A stretch of DNA of 64,000 bases, taken from assembly GCF_040448305.1 (NCBI RefSeq), contig NZ_CP148752.1:6514501-6578500 (forward strand), given 5' to 3'. Under the pieces are notes generated by a model. That model saw only the letters and a program-made list of their open reading frames with translations. It made no database searches and was not told where the DNA came from. The stretch is from Pseudomonas fluorescens. Lineage in GTDB: Bacteria; Pseudomonadota; Gammaproteobacteria; Pseudomonadales; Pseudomonadaceae. Shown in pieces: positions 17,072-25,010 of the stretch. The position numbers and the translations under genes were made by a program. Position 1 is the stretch's first letter. The number at the start of each line of letters is the position of its first letter.

Positions 17072-18085
17072 CTATTTTTGCTCTCGTAACAATTGAGCGG
17101 CACGAACGGCAAAGTACGTCAGGATGCCATCAGCCCCTGCACGTTTGAAAGCGGTCAGGGACTCGAGGATAACCCCTTCGCTCAACCAGCCATTCTGGAT
17201 CGCCGCCATGTGCATGGCGTATTCGCCGCTGACTTGATAAACAAACGTCGGCACTTTGAATTCTTCTTTTACCCGGCACAGGATGTCCAGGTACGGCATG
17301 CCCGGCTTGACCATGACCATGTCTGCACCTTCTGACAAGTCCGCCGCCACTTCGTGCAGGGCTTCGTTGCTGTTGGCCGGGTCCATCTGATAGGAGGCCT
17401 TGTTGGCCTTGCCCAGGTTCAATGCCGAACCGACCGCATCGCGGAACGGGCCGTAATAGGCGCTGGCGTACTTCGCCGAGTAGGCCATGATCCGCACGTT
17501 GACGTGACCGGCCACTTCGAGGGCTTCGCGGATCGCCTGGATGCGACCGTCCATCATGTCCGACGGCGCCACGACCTGAGCGCCGGCTTCGGCGTGGGAC
17601 AGGGCTTGCCTGACCAGTGCGTCGACAGTGATGTCGTTCTGCACGTAGCCCTCTTCATCAAGAATGCCGTCCTGGCCGTGGGTGGTGAACGGGTCCAGGG
17701 CGACGTCGGTGATCACGCCCAGCTCAGGGAATCGCGCACGCAGCGCACGGGTCGCGCGTTGGGCGATGCCTTCGGGGTTCCACGCTTCGGCGGCGTCCAG
17801 GGACTTGAGTTCCGCGGGTGTCACCGGGAACAGCGCCAGCGCCGGAATCCCCAGTTCGACCCACTTGGCTGCTTCTTCCAGCAACAGGTCGATGGTCAGG
17901 CGTTCAACGCCCGGCATCGAGGCCACCGCTTCGCGACGGTTTTCACCGTCCAGCACGAACACCGGCAGGATCAGGTCATCGACGGTCAGGACGTTTTCAC
18001 GGACCAGGCGACGCGAGAAGTCGTCACGACGGTTGCGGCGCAGGCGGGTTGCGGGGAACAAGCGGTTGGCGGGGGTAAAGCTCAC
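17072..18085 (-). CDS. hemB: delta-aminolevulinic acid dehydratase (porphobilinogen synthase), Mg-dependent type
   Basis: This 337-residue enzyme condenses two aminolevulinate molecules to porphobilinogen. The two active-site lysines sit at Lys205 (in MAYSAKYAS) and Lys260 (in MVMVKPGMPY). In the 127-140 region the sequence is DVALDPFTTHGQDG, with Asp and Ala where zinc enzymes have cysteines. This marks the Mg-dependent type known from P. aeruginosa HemB, which also has 337 residues. It forms an operon with ppk. The 18086-18293 gap to the DedA gene holds its promoter. Confidence 0.97.
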   Translation of the reverse strand: MSFTPANRLFPATRLRRNRRDDFSRRLVRENVLTVDDLILPVFVLDGENRREAVASMPGVERLTIDLLLEEAAKWVELGIPALALFPVTPAELKSLDAAEAWNPEGIAQRATRALRARFPELGVITDVALDPFTTHGQDGILDEEGYVQNDITVDALVRQALSHAEAGAQVVAPSDMMDGRIQAIREALEVAGHVNVRIMAYSAKYASAYYGPFRDAVGSALNLGKANKASYQMDPANSNEALHEVAADLSEGADMVMVKPGMPYLDILCRVKEEFKVPTFVYQVSGEYAMHMAAIQNGWLSEGVILESLTAFKRAGADGILTYFAVRAAQLLREQK

Positions 18086-18293
18086 GGCAGACTCCTGAGC
18101 CCGCGCTTACGGGCGAGCGTGACAGTTATAAGCGGCCATTATGACGAACGTATTACAGTTGTGTGCATCCCTGTGACAGGTAGCCGCATTCCATTGTCGT
18201 TGTAGGAAATGTTCACGTCGAGACACATTTGGACACTTTCCTGAATGTGTCCGAAGGGTTAGGCTGCGCGTTCATTTCGCCAGCACCCAGACA

Positions 18294-18926
18294 ATGCTCC
18301 AACAATTTCTGCATGACTTCGGCTACTTTGCCCTTTTTCTAGGCACGTTCTTCGAAGGCGAAACCATCCTGGTACTCGCGGGCTTCCTCGCGTTCCGTGG
18401 ATACATGGACATCAACCTGGTGGTGGTCGTGGCCTTCTTCGGCAGCTATGCCGGCGACCAGCTGTGGTATTTCCTTGGACGCAAGCACGGCCGCAAACTG
18501 CTGGCGCGCAAACCCCGCTGGCAGATGATGGGTGACCGGGCGCTGGAACACATTCGCAAGCACCCGGACATCTGGGTCCTGAGTTTCCGCTTCGTCTACG
18601 GTTTGCGCACGGTCATGCCGGTGGCCATTGGGCTGTCGGGCTATCCGCCGGGCCGTTACCTGCTGCTCAACGGCATTGGTGCAGCGATCTGGGCCACAGC
18701 CCTGGCGGCCGCCGCTTACCATTTCGGCGCCGTGCTTGAAGGCATGCTCGGCAGTGTGAAGAAGTATGAACTCTGGGTGCTCGGTGCGCTGCTGGTCCTG
18801 GGCTTCGTGCTGTGGCTGCGTCGGCGCTTCAAGAATGCCCGCCTGGCCAAACAGGTCTACGCCGACGAACAAGCCCTGAAAGCTACGCGGACCAGCACCG
18901 AAGGCCCTACGACGCCAACCGAGTGA
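18294..18926 (+). CDS. DedA family membrane protein
   Basis: This 210-residue inner-membrane protein shows the DedA/SNARE-associated pattern: FEGETILVLAGFLA (19-32), then GDQLWYFLGRKHGR and the conserved RFVYGLRTVMPVAIGLSGYPPGRY segment, named here as the family consensus. DedA proteins act as lipid flippases (recycling of undecaprenyl phosphate) and influence membrane potential and resistance to cationic peptides. The start has no strong ribosome binding site. The C-terminal 25 residues are charged and cytoplasmic. The 3' end overlaps the convergent desaturase-like gene by 20 bases. Confidence 0.88.
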   Translation: MLQQFLHDFGYFALFLGTFFEGETILVLAGFLAFRGYMDINLVVVVAFFGSYAGDQLWYFLGRKHGRKLLARKPRWQMMGDRALEHIRKHPDIWVLSFRFVYGLRTVMPVAIGLSGYPPGRYLLLNGIGAAIWATALAAAAYHFGAVLEGMLGSVKKYELWVLGALLVLGFVLWLRRRFKNARLAKQVYADEQALKATRTSTEGPTTPTE

Positions 18927-20142
18927 TGCGGTTTCTGCAACAGTAGAGACCGATGCCGCTCAACAGGCTGTAGCTGAGCAGGCCGACCCAGCCCACCGCG
19001 CCGGCCGGCCACAGCCCCACCATCGGGGCCAGCCATGCCAATGGCAGATTCGACGCCAGCCGCACCAGCTCCAGCTTCAACGCCCACGGGCGATTCTCCA
19101 GGGCCACGCCCAGCACAAACAGACCCAGCGCCACCGCTCCCCAGCCCAACACCAGGGCGGCGACTGGCAGCTTCGATTCAAGACTCATCAAGTAACTGCC
19201 CAGCGCGATGTAGACGCAGAACTGCAAGAGGACGTAGAGCTGCTGACGCCCGTCCAGCGCCACCTCGAATTTGCGAAACTGACTCAGGTCCGGCTTTTTC
19301 ATCGGGTATCTGGCCGCCACGTCCGCCGGGCGCCAGCCAGTGCGCATGAACCAGATCCGCAGCTTGTCCCAAGTGCTTTCGGTACGCCGCGCGTCTGCCC
19401 ACAACTGCGCGTAGAACTGCACGTTCGCCCACACGGGGTTCCAGCTCGCCAGCGGCGTGGTCACGCCGAAGATCACCGGCTCGTTGTCGACTTCTTCCTG
19501 GAACGAGCCGAACAGACGGTCCCAAATAATGAACACACCGCCGTAGTTGCGATCCATGTAGAGAGCGTTCTGTGCATGGTGGGCCCGATGATTGGACGGC
19601 GTGACAAAGAACCATTCGAACCAGCCAAGCTTGGGAATGTGCCGCGTGTGCACCCAGAACTGGTACAGCAGGTTCAGCGCCGCGACGCTGACGAACACCA
19701 GCAGCGGCACGCCGAACACCGCCATCGGCAGATAGAAGATCCAGCTCAGCAGGAATCCGGTACTGGTCTGGCGCAACGCCGTGGACAGGTTGTAGTCCTC
19801 GCTCTGGTGATGCACCGAATGGGCGGCCCAGAGGATGTTGCGCTCGTGGCCCATGCGGTGCAGCCAGTAGTAGCAGAAATCGTAGAAGACAAAGGCAAAC
19901 ACCCAGGTCCAGACGCTGTCGGCCGACAGCTCGAACAGTGCCAGGTGCTTGAGAGCGAAGGCATAGGTCACCAGCCCCACACCCTTGGTCAACAGACCCG
20001 TGGTGGTCGACAGTACGCCGGTACTGATGCTGTTGATCGCGTCCGCCACCCGATAATTGCTTACCCCGCGCCAACGGTCGGCCAGCAGCTCGACGGCGAT
20101 CAGCACAAAGAAAAACGGCACCGCATACAGAATGAAGTCCAT
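18907..20142 (-). CDS. sterol desaturase/fatty acid hydroxylase family protein
   Basis: This 411-residue membrane protein has the di-iron histidine clusters of the family: HRMGH (95-99), HSVHH (108-112) and HRAHH (184-188). At least two hydrophobic segments lie before the clusters, and the C-terminal third (about 300-410) adds further membrane helices. Members hydroxylate or desaturate lipids, or cleave ether lipids. The bacterial substrate is unknown. The gene is convergent with the DedA gene and overlaps it by 20 bases. Confidence 0.85.
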   Translation of the reverse strand: MDFILYAVPFFFVLIAVELLADRWRGVSNYRVADAINSISTGVLSTTTGLLTKGVGLVTYAFALKHLALFELSADSVWTWVFAFVFYDFCYYWLHRMGHERNILWAAHSVHHQSEDYNLSTALRQTSTGFLLSWIFYLPMAVFGVPLLVFVSVAALNLLYQFWVHTRHIPKLGWFEWFFVTPSNHRAHHAQNALYMDRNYGGVFIIWDRLFGSFQEEVDNEPVIFGVTTPLASWNPVWANVQFYAQLWADARRTESTWDKLRIWFMRTGWRPADVAARYPMKKPDLSQFRKFEVALDGRQQLYVLLQFCVYIALGSYLMSLESKLPVAALVLGWGAVALGLFVLGVALENRPWALKLELVRLASNLPLAWLAPMVGLWPAGAVGWVGLLSYSLLSGIGLYCCRNRITRLAS

Positions 20143-20257
20143 GACGCGCCCTGATCGGAATCTTGAGGACAGATGCTATGTGCAGCGGTGAATTAACCCT
20201 ATGGCAACGCGGGACAAATTAGTGGACATTTAACGCCATGAATCTGGAGAAAAGCCC

Positions 20258-20926
20258 ATGAGCAAAAAAGTTGCAGTGATCCTTTCCGGTTGTGGCGTGT
20301 ACGACGGCGCCGAGCTCCACGAGAGCGTCATCACCCTGCTGCGCCTGGACCAGCGCGGGGCTCAGGTGCAGTGTTTCGCACCTAACATCGCGCAGTTGCA
20401 TGTGATCAACCACCTGACCGGCGAAGAAATGCCCGAATCGCGCAACGTGCTGGTGGAATCAGCGCGGATTGCCCGGGGCAACATCAAGGATATCCGTGAC
20501 GCGAACGTCGATGAGTTCGATGCGCTGATCGTGCCCGGCGGCTTCGGCTCGGCCAAGAACCTGTCCAACTTCGCCATCGAAGGCGCCGGCTGCACCGTTC
20601 AACCGGATGTCCTGGCATTGACCGAAGCCTTTGCCGAGGCTGGCAAACCAGTGGGGTTGATGTGCATCTCCCCTGCCCTGGCGGCAAAGATCTACGGCCC
20701 TGGCGTCACCTGCACCATCGGCAACGACACCGACACGGCTGCGGCGATGAACAAGATGGGCGCGACCCATACCGATTGCGCGGTCAGTGAGATCGTCGAG
20801 GACAAGGCGCGCAAGCTGGTGAGCACACCGGCTTACATGCTGGCGCAATCGATCAGTGAAGCGGCGTCGGGAATCAATAAGCTGGTCGACCGCGTGCTCG
20901 AACTGACCCACGAAAACGACGCCTGA
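20258..20926 (+). CDS. elbB: ElbB, DJ-1/PfpI-like glyoxalase
   Basis: This 222-residue protein has the class-I glutamine-amidotransferase-like fold of the DJ-1/PfpI group. It opens with GCGVYDGAELHES (11-23), continues with the LIVPGGFGSAKNLS turn, and has the nucleophile elbow in LMCISPA. E. coli ElbB (once linked to isoprenoid synthesis) has weak glyoxalase activity, so a role in aldehyde or protein-repair chemistry is possible. The ribosome binding site GGAGAAAAGCCC precedes the start. Confidence 0.9.
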   Translation: MSKKVAVILSGCGVYDGAELHESVITLLRLDQRGAQVQCFAPNIAQLHVINHLTGEEMPESRNVLVESARIARGNIKDIRDANVDEFDALIVPGGFGSAKNLSNFAIEGAGCTVQPDVLALTEAFAEAGKPVGLMCISPALAAKIYGPGVTCTIGNDTDTAAAMNKMGATHTDCAVSEIVEDKARKLVSTPAYMLAQSISEAASGINKLVDRVLELTHENDA

Positions 20927-20954
20927 CACGCTCCCACAGGGTTCTTGGCAAAGG

Positions 20955-21410
20955 TCAGGCTTTGCGTGTGAGCCGGGTCAAAATCCGGTCCAGCGCATTG
21001 GCAAACGCCTGCTTCTCACGGTCGCCAAACGGCGCCGGCCCACCACCCATTTGCCCCTGTTCGCGCAAATCCGTGAACAGGTTGCGAACCGCCAGCCGCT
21101 CGCCCATGTTCTGCGTATCAAACTCCTTGCCCCGTGGGTCGAGCGCTGCCACGCCCTTCTTCACCAGGCGATCGGCCAGCGGCACATCGCTGCAGATCAC
21201 CAGCTCACCAGGCACCGCGTGTTCCACCAGGTAGTCATCGGCCGCATCCGGTCCGCTCGGCACCACGATCAGCTTGACCAGTGCCAGCCCCGGTTTGATC
21301 TGCGGCTGCCCGGCCACCAGCACCACTTCGAACTGGCGCTTGAGGGCGAACTTCACCACCAGATCCTTGGCTGCCCGCGGACAAGCGTCGGCATCGATCC
21401 ACACACGCAT
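20955..21410 (-). CDS. YaiI/YqxD family protein (DUF188)
   Basis: This 151-residue protein opens with MRVWIDADACPRAAKDL, the hallmark of the DUF188 family, which has a PIN-like nuclease fold with early acidic residues (Asp6, Asp8). The C-terminal GGPAPFGDREKQAFANALDR is also typical. The biochemical function is not established. The start at 21410 has GAAGAGGAAAAACC upstream. The longer frame runs into a REP and was rejected. A REP remnant (CGCTCCCACAGG, 20930-20941) lies between it and elbB. Confidence 0.88.
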   Translation of the reverse strand: MRVWIDADACPRAAKDLVVKFALKRQFEVVLVAGQPQIKPGLALVKLIVVPSGPDAADDYLVEHAVPGELVICSDVPLADRLVKKGVAALDPRGKEFDTQNMGERLAVRNLFTDLREQGQMGGGPAPFGDREKQAFANALDRILTRLTRKA

Positions 21411-21431
21411 TGGTTTTTCCTCTTCCAAAAA

Positions 21432-21494
21432 AATCGCGAGCAGGCTCGCTCCCACAGGTTATACCCAATCCTGTGGGAGCGAGCCTGCTCGCGA
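21432..21494. repeat. compact REP doublet
   Basis: Two inverted REP arms of about 25 bp are separated by only 12 bases, just upstream of the DUF188 gene and 25 bases from the end of the FTR1 gene. Confidence 0.85.
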
Positions 21495-21519
21495 ATATGA
21501 GCGCAGCGAATGCTGTTCT

Positions 21520-23418
21520 TCAGGAAACCTGCACCCGCTGCCTCTCAACCACCCGACTGCGACCATACAACACGACAATCGCAATGATCGCCACTGCCTG
21601 GGCGCTCAGCGAATACGCATCGGCATGGATCCCCAACCATTCAAAGTCAAAGAACGGCACCGGCCGCGTGCCGAAAATCCCGGCTTCCTGCAGCGCTTTC
21701 ACTCCATGCCCGGCAAACACCACCGACAATGCGCACAAAAGACCGGCGTTGATGCTGAAGAATAGCGCCAGCGGCAACTTCGCCGAACCGCGCAAAATCA
21801 CCCAGGCCAGGCCGACCAGCAGCACCAGCGCCGTGGCCCCACCGGCCAGCACGGCGTTGTGCCCCGCGGGGCCTGCCTGCAACCACAGGGTTTCGTAGAA
21901 CAGAATCACTTCGAACAGCTCGCGATACACCGAGAAGAACGCCAGGGTCGCAAAACCGAAACGCCCGCCGCCACCCACCAGGCTGGTCTTGATGTAATCC
22001 TGCCAGGCTGCCGCGTGACGACGGTCATGCATCCACACGCCCAGCCACAGCACCATGACGCTGGCAAACAACGCCGTCGCGCCCTCCAGCAACTCGCGCT
22101 GCGAACCGCTGACATCAATCACATAGGCTGCCAGCGCCCAGGTGCCCAGCCCCGCCACAAACGCCAGGCCCCAGCCGACGTTAACGCTGCGCACCGCCGC
22201 CTGTTGATCCGTGTTACGCAGGAAAGCAAGGATCGCCGCCAGCACCAGAATCGCTTCCAGACCTTCGCGCAGCAGAATCAGCAGGCCGGAAATGTAACTC
22301 AGCGACCAGCTCAAACCCTCGTTGCCCAACAGGCCGGCCGATGCCTTCAACTTGTCCTTGGCCACGTCCAGGCGCTGCTCGACCTCGCTCACCGGCAGGC
22401 CATCCTGCAACGACTGACGGTAGGCCATCAGGGATTTTTCAGTGTCTTTACGCACGTTGGCGTCAATGTTATCCAGCGAGCTCTCAACCAACTCGAAGCC
22501 TTCCAGATACGCCGCTACCGATAAGTCATAAGCCTGATCATGCTCACCGGCACGATACGCCGCGATGCTCTTGTCCAGAGTGGCTGCGGTGTAGTCGAGC
22601 AGTTGTGCCGGGCCACGCTTGACCTGCGGCGGTTGCGCCCGCTGGGAACGGAAGGTCGCGGCGGCTTGCAGGCCTTCGACGGCCAGCACCTCGGCCGGGG
22701 TCTGACGAGCCAGGTCGGCGATGTTGTAGGTCTTTTCAGCCTTGGCCGTCGCCGGGTCAACACTGAAGCTGGCGATATAGGTGGCCAGGTCCCAACGCTG
22801 ACGATCATCCAGCTGATCGGCGAAGGCTGGCATGTCGGTGCCTTCGACCCCGAGGCCCAGGGTGCTGTAGATCGCGTAGAGACTCAGGTGATCCAGACGC
22901 GCGTTATCGCGCAGATTGGCCGGTGGCGGCGTCAGACCGACACCTGCCGGACCATCACCCGCCCCGGCATCGCCATGGCACACCGAGCAATGCTGGGCGT
23001 ACAGCGGCGCCCCACGGGTCGGGTCCGGGGTAATGATCGGGGCCTGGCTGACTTCATAGGCCACGGCAAGCTTCGCCCCGAGCTGCCGCGCCTGGCGGGT
23101 AACGTCTGCGCCGTCCTGACGCGCAGTAATCGCGTTACGCAGTGCGCTGATGCCCTGCTCCAGCCCGGCCTTTTCCGGTTTGGCTGGCATGGCGGCCACC
23201 AAGCCTTGCAGGGCCTGGACGAACTCCAGTTGCTCGCGATATTCGGATTCGTTGACGACCTTGCCTGCCTGCACCGCTTGCGGGTAATCCGCACCAATGT
23301 AGTCGAGTAAATGCAGGGCTTGCGGTGCGCCTTCCACCGTGTCGGCCAGCAGGTTCAAGCTGCACAAGGCAAACACTGGCGCTATCAGCCAGGCCAGGAA
23401 ACGGGACGGGGCAATCAT
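21520..23418 (-). CDS. cytochrome c/FTR1 family iron permease
   Basis: This 632-residue protein is a fusion. Residues 1-25 form a signal peptide. The periplasmic part carries a heme c site CSVCH (144-148) in a cytochrome domain with a later MPAF methionine. A helical spacer follows (about 270-370). The C-terminal part (375-632) is an FTR1/EfeU permease with about seven membrane helices and the two iron-binding motifs REGLE (384-388) and RELFE (499-503). It probably couples periplasmic redox chemistry of iron to uptake. No efeO or efeB genes are adjacent. The start lacks a clear Shine-Dalgarno sequence. Confidence 0.9.
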   Translation of the reverse strand: MIAPSRFLAWLIAPVFALCSLNLLADTVEGAPQALHLLDYIGADYPQAVQAGKVVNESEYREQLEFVQALQGLVAAMPAKPEKAGLEQGISALRNAITARQDGADVTRQARQLGAKLAVAYEVSQAPIITPDPTRGAPLYAQHCSVCHGDAGAGDGPAGVGLTPPPANLRDNARLDHLSLYAIYSTLGLGVEGTDMPAFADQLDDRQRWDLATYIASFSVDPATAKAEKTYNIADLARQTPAEVLAVEGLQAAATFRSQRAQPPQVKRGPAQLLDYTAATLDKSIAAYRAGEHDQAYDLSVAAYLEGFELVESSLDNIDANVRKDTEKSLMAYRQSLQDGLPVSEVEQRLDVAKDKLKASAGLLGNEGLSWSLSYISGLLILLREGLEAILVLAAILAFLRNTDQQAAVRSVNVGWGLAFVAGLGTWALAAYVIDVSGSQRELLEGATALFASVMVLWLGVWMHDRRHAAAWQDYIKTSLVGGGGRFGFATLAFFSVYRELFEVILFYETLWLQAGPAGHNAVLAGGATALVLLVGLAWVILRGSAKLPLALFFSINAGLLCALSVVFAGHGVKALQEAGIFGTRPVPFFDFEWLGIHADAYSLSAQAVAIIAIVVLYGRSRVVERQRVQVS

Positions 23419-23513
23419 GAATGAATCTCAATTGGAAACACGAAGTAACATATTGTTCCCTCCCAATCACTTTCACTCAAGCTTTGTTGTGGTTTGCAGG
23501 CATACCCCAAATG

Positions 23514-23544
23514 AAAAAGGCGACCTGAAAAGGTCGCCTTTTTT
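23514..23544 (-). terminator. terminator of the LysE-family gene
   Basis: An AAAAAGGCGACCT / AGGTCGCCTTTTTT stem with a short loop lies 15 bases beyond the stop codon of the exporter gene. It separates that gene from the FTR1 gene. Confidence 0.85.
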
Positions 23545-23558
23545 GTACCTGAGGGTTG

Positions 23559-24191
23559 TTAAACCGCCGCTTTACGCAAGGTCGCCATGAATGCCGCTGC
23601 ACCAATGAACAGCCCGGCAAAGGTACGGTTCATGCGTTTCTGCTGCTTGGGTGTGCGCAGCAGGCGCAGCACCTTCGAGGCCAATCCGGTGTAGCCGGCC
23701 ATGACGATCAGATCCACGCATATCATCGTCACACCAATGATCAGGTACTGGATCAGCAGTGGCGCGTGCGGATCAATGAACTGCGGCAACACCGCCAGCA
23801 TGAACACCAGCGCCTTGGGGTTGCTGATGTTCACCAGAAAGCCACGGAACACCAGGGCAATCGGCTTGCCTATCTGCCGGACCGCCGCGTCATCGCTCAT
23901 GTCGCTGGGCAGCGCGCGCCATTGTTTGATCGCGAGGTAAACCAGGTAGGCCACACCGAACCATTTGATCGCGTAGAAAGCGGTGGCCGACGCAGTAAGA
24001 ATCGCGCCAACACCGGCGCCGACAATCGCGATCTGCACCGCCAGACCCAATTGCAGGCCCAGAGCGTTCCAGTAGCCGCGCCAGAAGCCGTATTGCAGAC
24101 CGCTGGACATCGACGCAATGGCGCCGGCACCGGGGGACAGGCTGATCACCCAGCAGGCGGCAAAAAACGCCAGCCATGTTTGAAGCTCCAT
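23559..24191 (-). CDS. LysE/RhtB family amino-acid exporter
   Basis: This 210-residue protein has about six hydrophobic segments and the family's N-terminal SPGAGAIASMSSGLQYG loop (20-36), followed by the LGLQLG turn. Members export amino acids or derivatives such as homoserine lactones and threonine. The substrate here cannot be told from sequence. The length is standard for RhtB-type proteins. It is a single-gene unit with its own terminator. Confidence 0.88.
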   Translation of the reverse strand: MELQTWLAFFAACWVISLSPGAGAIASMSSGLQYGFWRGYWNALGLQLGLAVQIAIVGAGVGAILTASATAFYAIKWFGVAYLVYLAIKQWRALPSDMSDDAAVRQIGKPIALVFRGFLVNISNPKALVFMLAVLPQFIDPHAPLLIQYLIIGVTMICVDLIVMAGYTGLASKVLRLLRTPKQQKRMNRTFAGLFIGAAAFMATLRKAAV

Positions 24192-24310
24192 TGCACACCT
24201 CGACTCAGACTCGTGACAGACGTCTAAGCTAATGCGGCTTGGGTTGGATGACTACCGATTTTTTGCAGGATGTGTCAGCGGCCGACCAGCGTTTGCGGCT
24301 TGAGGGCCTC

Positions 24311-24403
24311 TTCGCGAGCAAGCCCGCTCCCACAGTTGATCTTCAGTGGCCACAAATCTTGTGAACGACACGGGTCAAATGTGGGAGCGGGCTTGCTCGC
24401 GAA
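24311..24403. repeat. REP doublet
   Basis: Inverted arms TTCGCGAGCAAGCCCGCTCCCACAG (24311-24335) and its complement near 24380-24403 lie between the LysE-type gene and the MscS-type gene. Confidence 0.85.
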
Positions 24404-24428
24404 AGCGGTACATCAGGTGACCGCCGGC

Positions 24429-25010
24429 TTACTTTTCAAACCCGCTGGAAGGAAACACATCCGTCCCGCGCCAGCGCCGTACTGAACGCTGGAAGAACAA
24501 ACTGTTGGGCACCTGCACCATGGCGCTGCCAGTGCCGAGTTCTTCGGCCTCGACCAGCGTGGTGTACAGGAGATTGATCGCCACCACCCGGCCTTTGACG
24601 CCGGGCTTGTCGGTGGTGTCCACCAACTCGACCACGTCACCGAGGCGGAACGGGCCGACGGTGAAGATCAGGATCGCGCACAGCAGGTTCGACAGCACGC
24701 TCCACATAGCGAAAAACGCCACCGCCGCGACCGCGACGAAACCGGACAACGCGGTCCAGAGCACCGTGGCCGATACACCGAGTCGCTCCAGAACGAAAAT
24801 AAGTGCACTGCCCATGATCAGCCAACGCAATCCGCCCCGCAGCGGCATCAGCAACTGCGGCGGAAACGGGTAGCGCTCACCGAGACGAGTCAGGCATTTG
24901 GCAACAAAGCGCTGGGCGATGTAACCGGCGAGCAGGATCAGCAGGATTTGTACGCCGAGCCAGATCGGCTCGGCCCACACCGCCGGCAGCGGCAGCTTGA
25001 AGGCGTCCAT
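24429..25010 (-). CDS. small MscS-type mechanosensitive channel protein
   Basis: This 193-residue protein has three hydrophobic segments. The third is pore-like (ALSGFVAVAAVAFFAMWSVLSN) and is followed by the beta-domain start, IFTVGPFRLGDVVEL, of MscS channels. It lacks the full C-terminal alpha/beta domain, so it is a minimal version. ATG 25010 overlaps the stop codon of the ABC-F gene by one base (TGATG), which points to translational coupling. The longer frame inside the ABC-F gene was rejected. Confidence 0.82.
   Translation of the reverse strand: MDAFKLPLPAVWAEPIWLGVQILLILLAGYIAQRFVAKCLTRLGERYPFPPQLLMPLRGGLRWLIMGSALIFVLERLGVSATVLWTALSGFVAVAAVAFFAMWSVLSNLLCAILIFTVGPFRLGDVVELVDTTDKPGVKGRVVAINLLYTTLVEAEELGTGSAMVQVPNSLFFQRSVRRWRGTDVFPSSGFEK

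Noticed and set aside
23400..23440. Fur box before the FTR1 gene
   Set aside because: Only a partial half-site match (GAGATTCATT); too weak to list as a feature.
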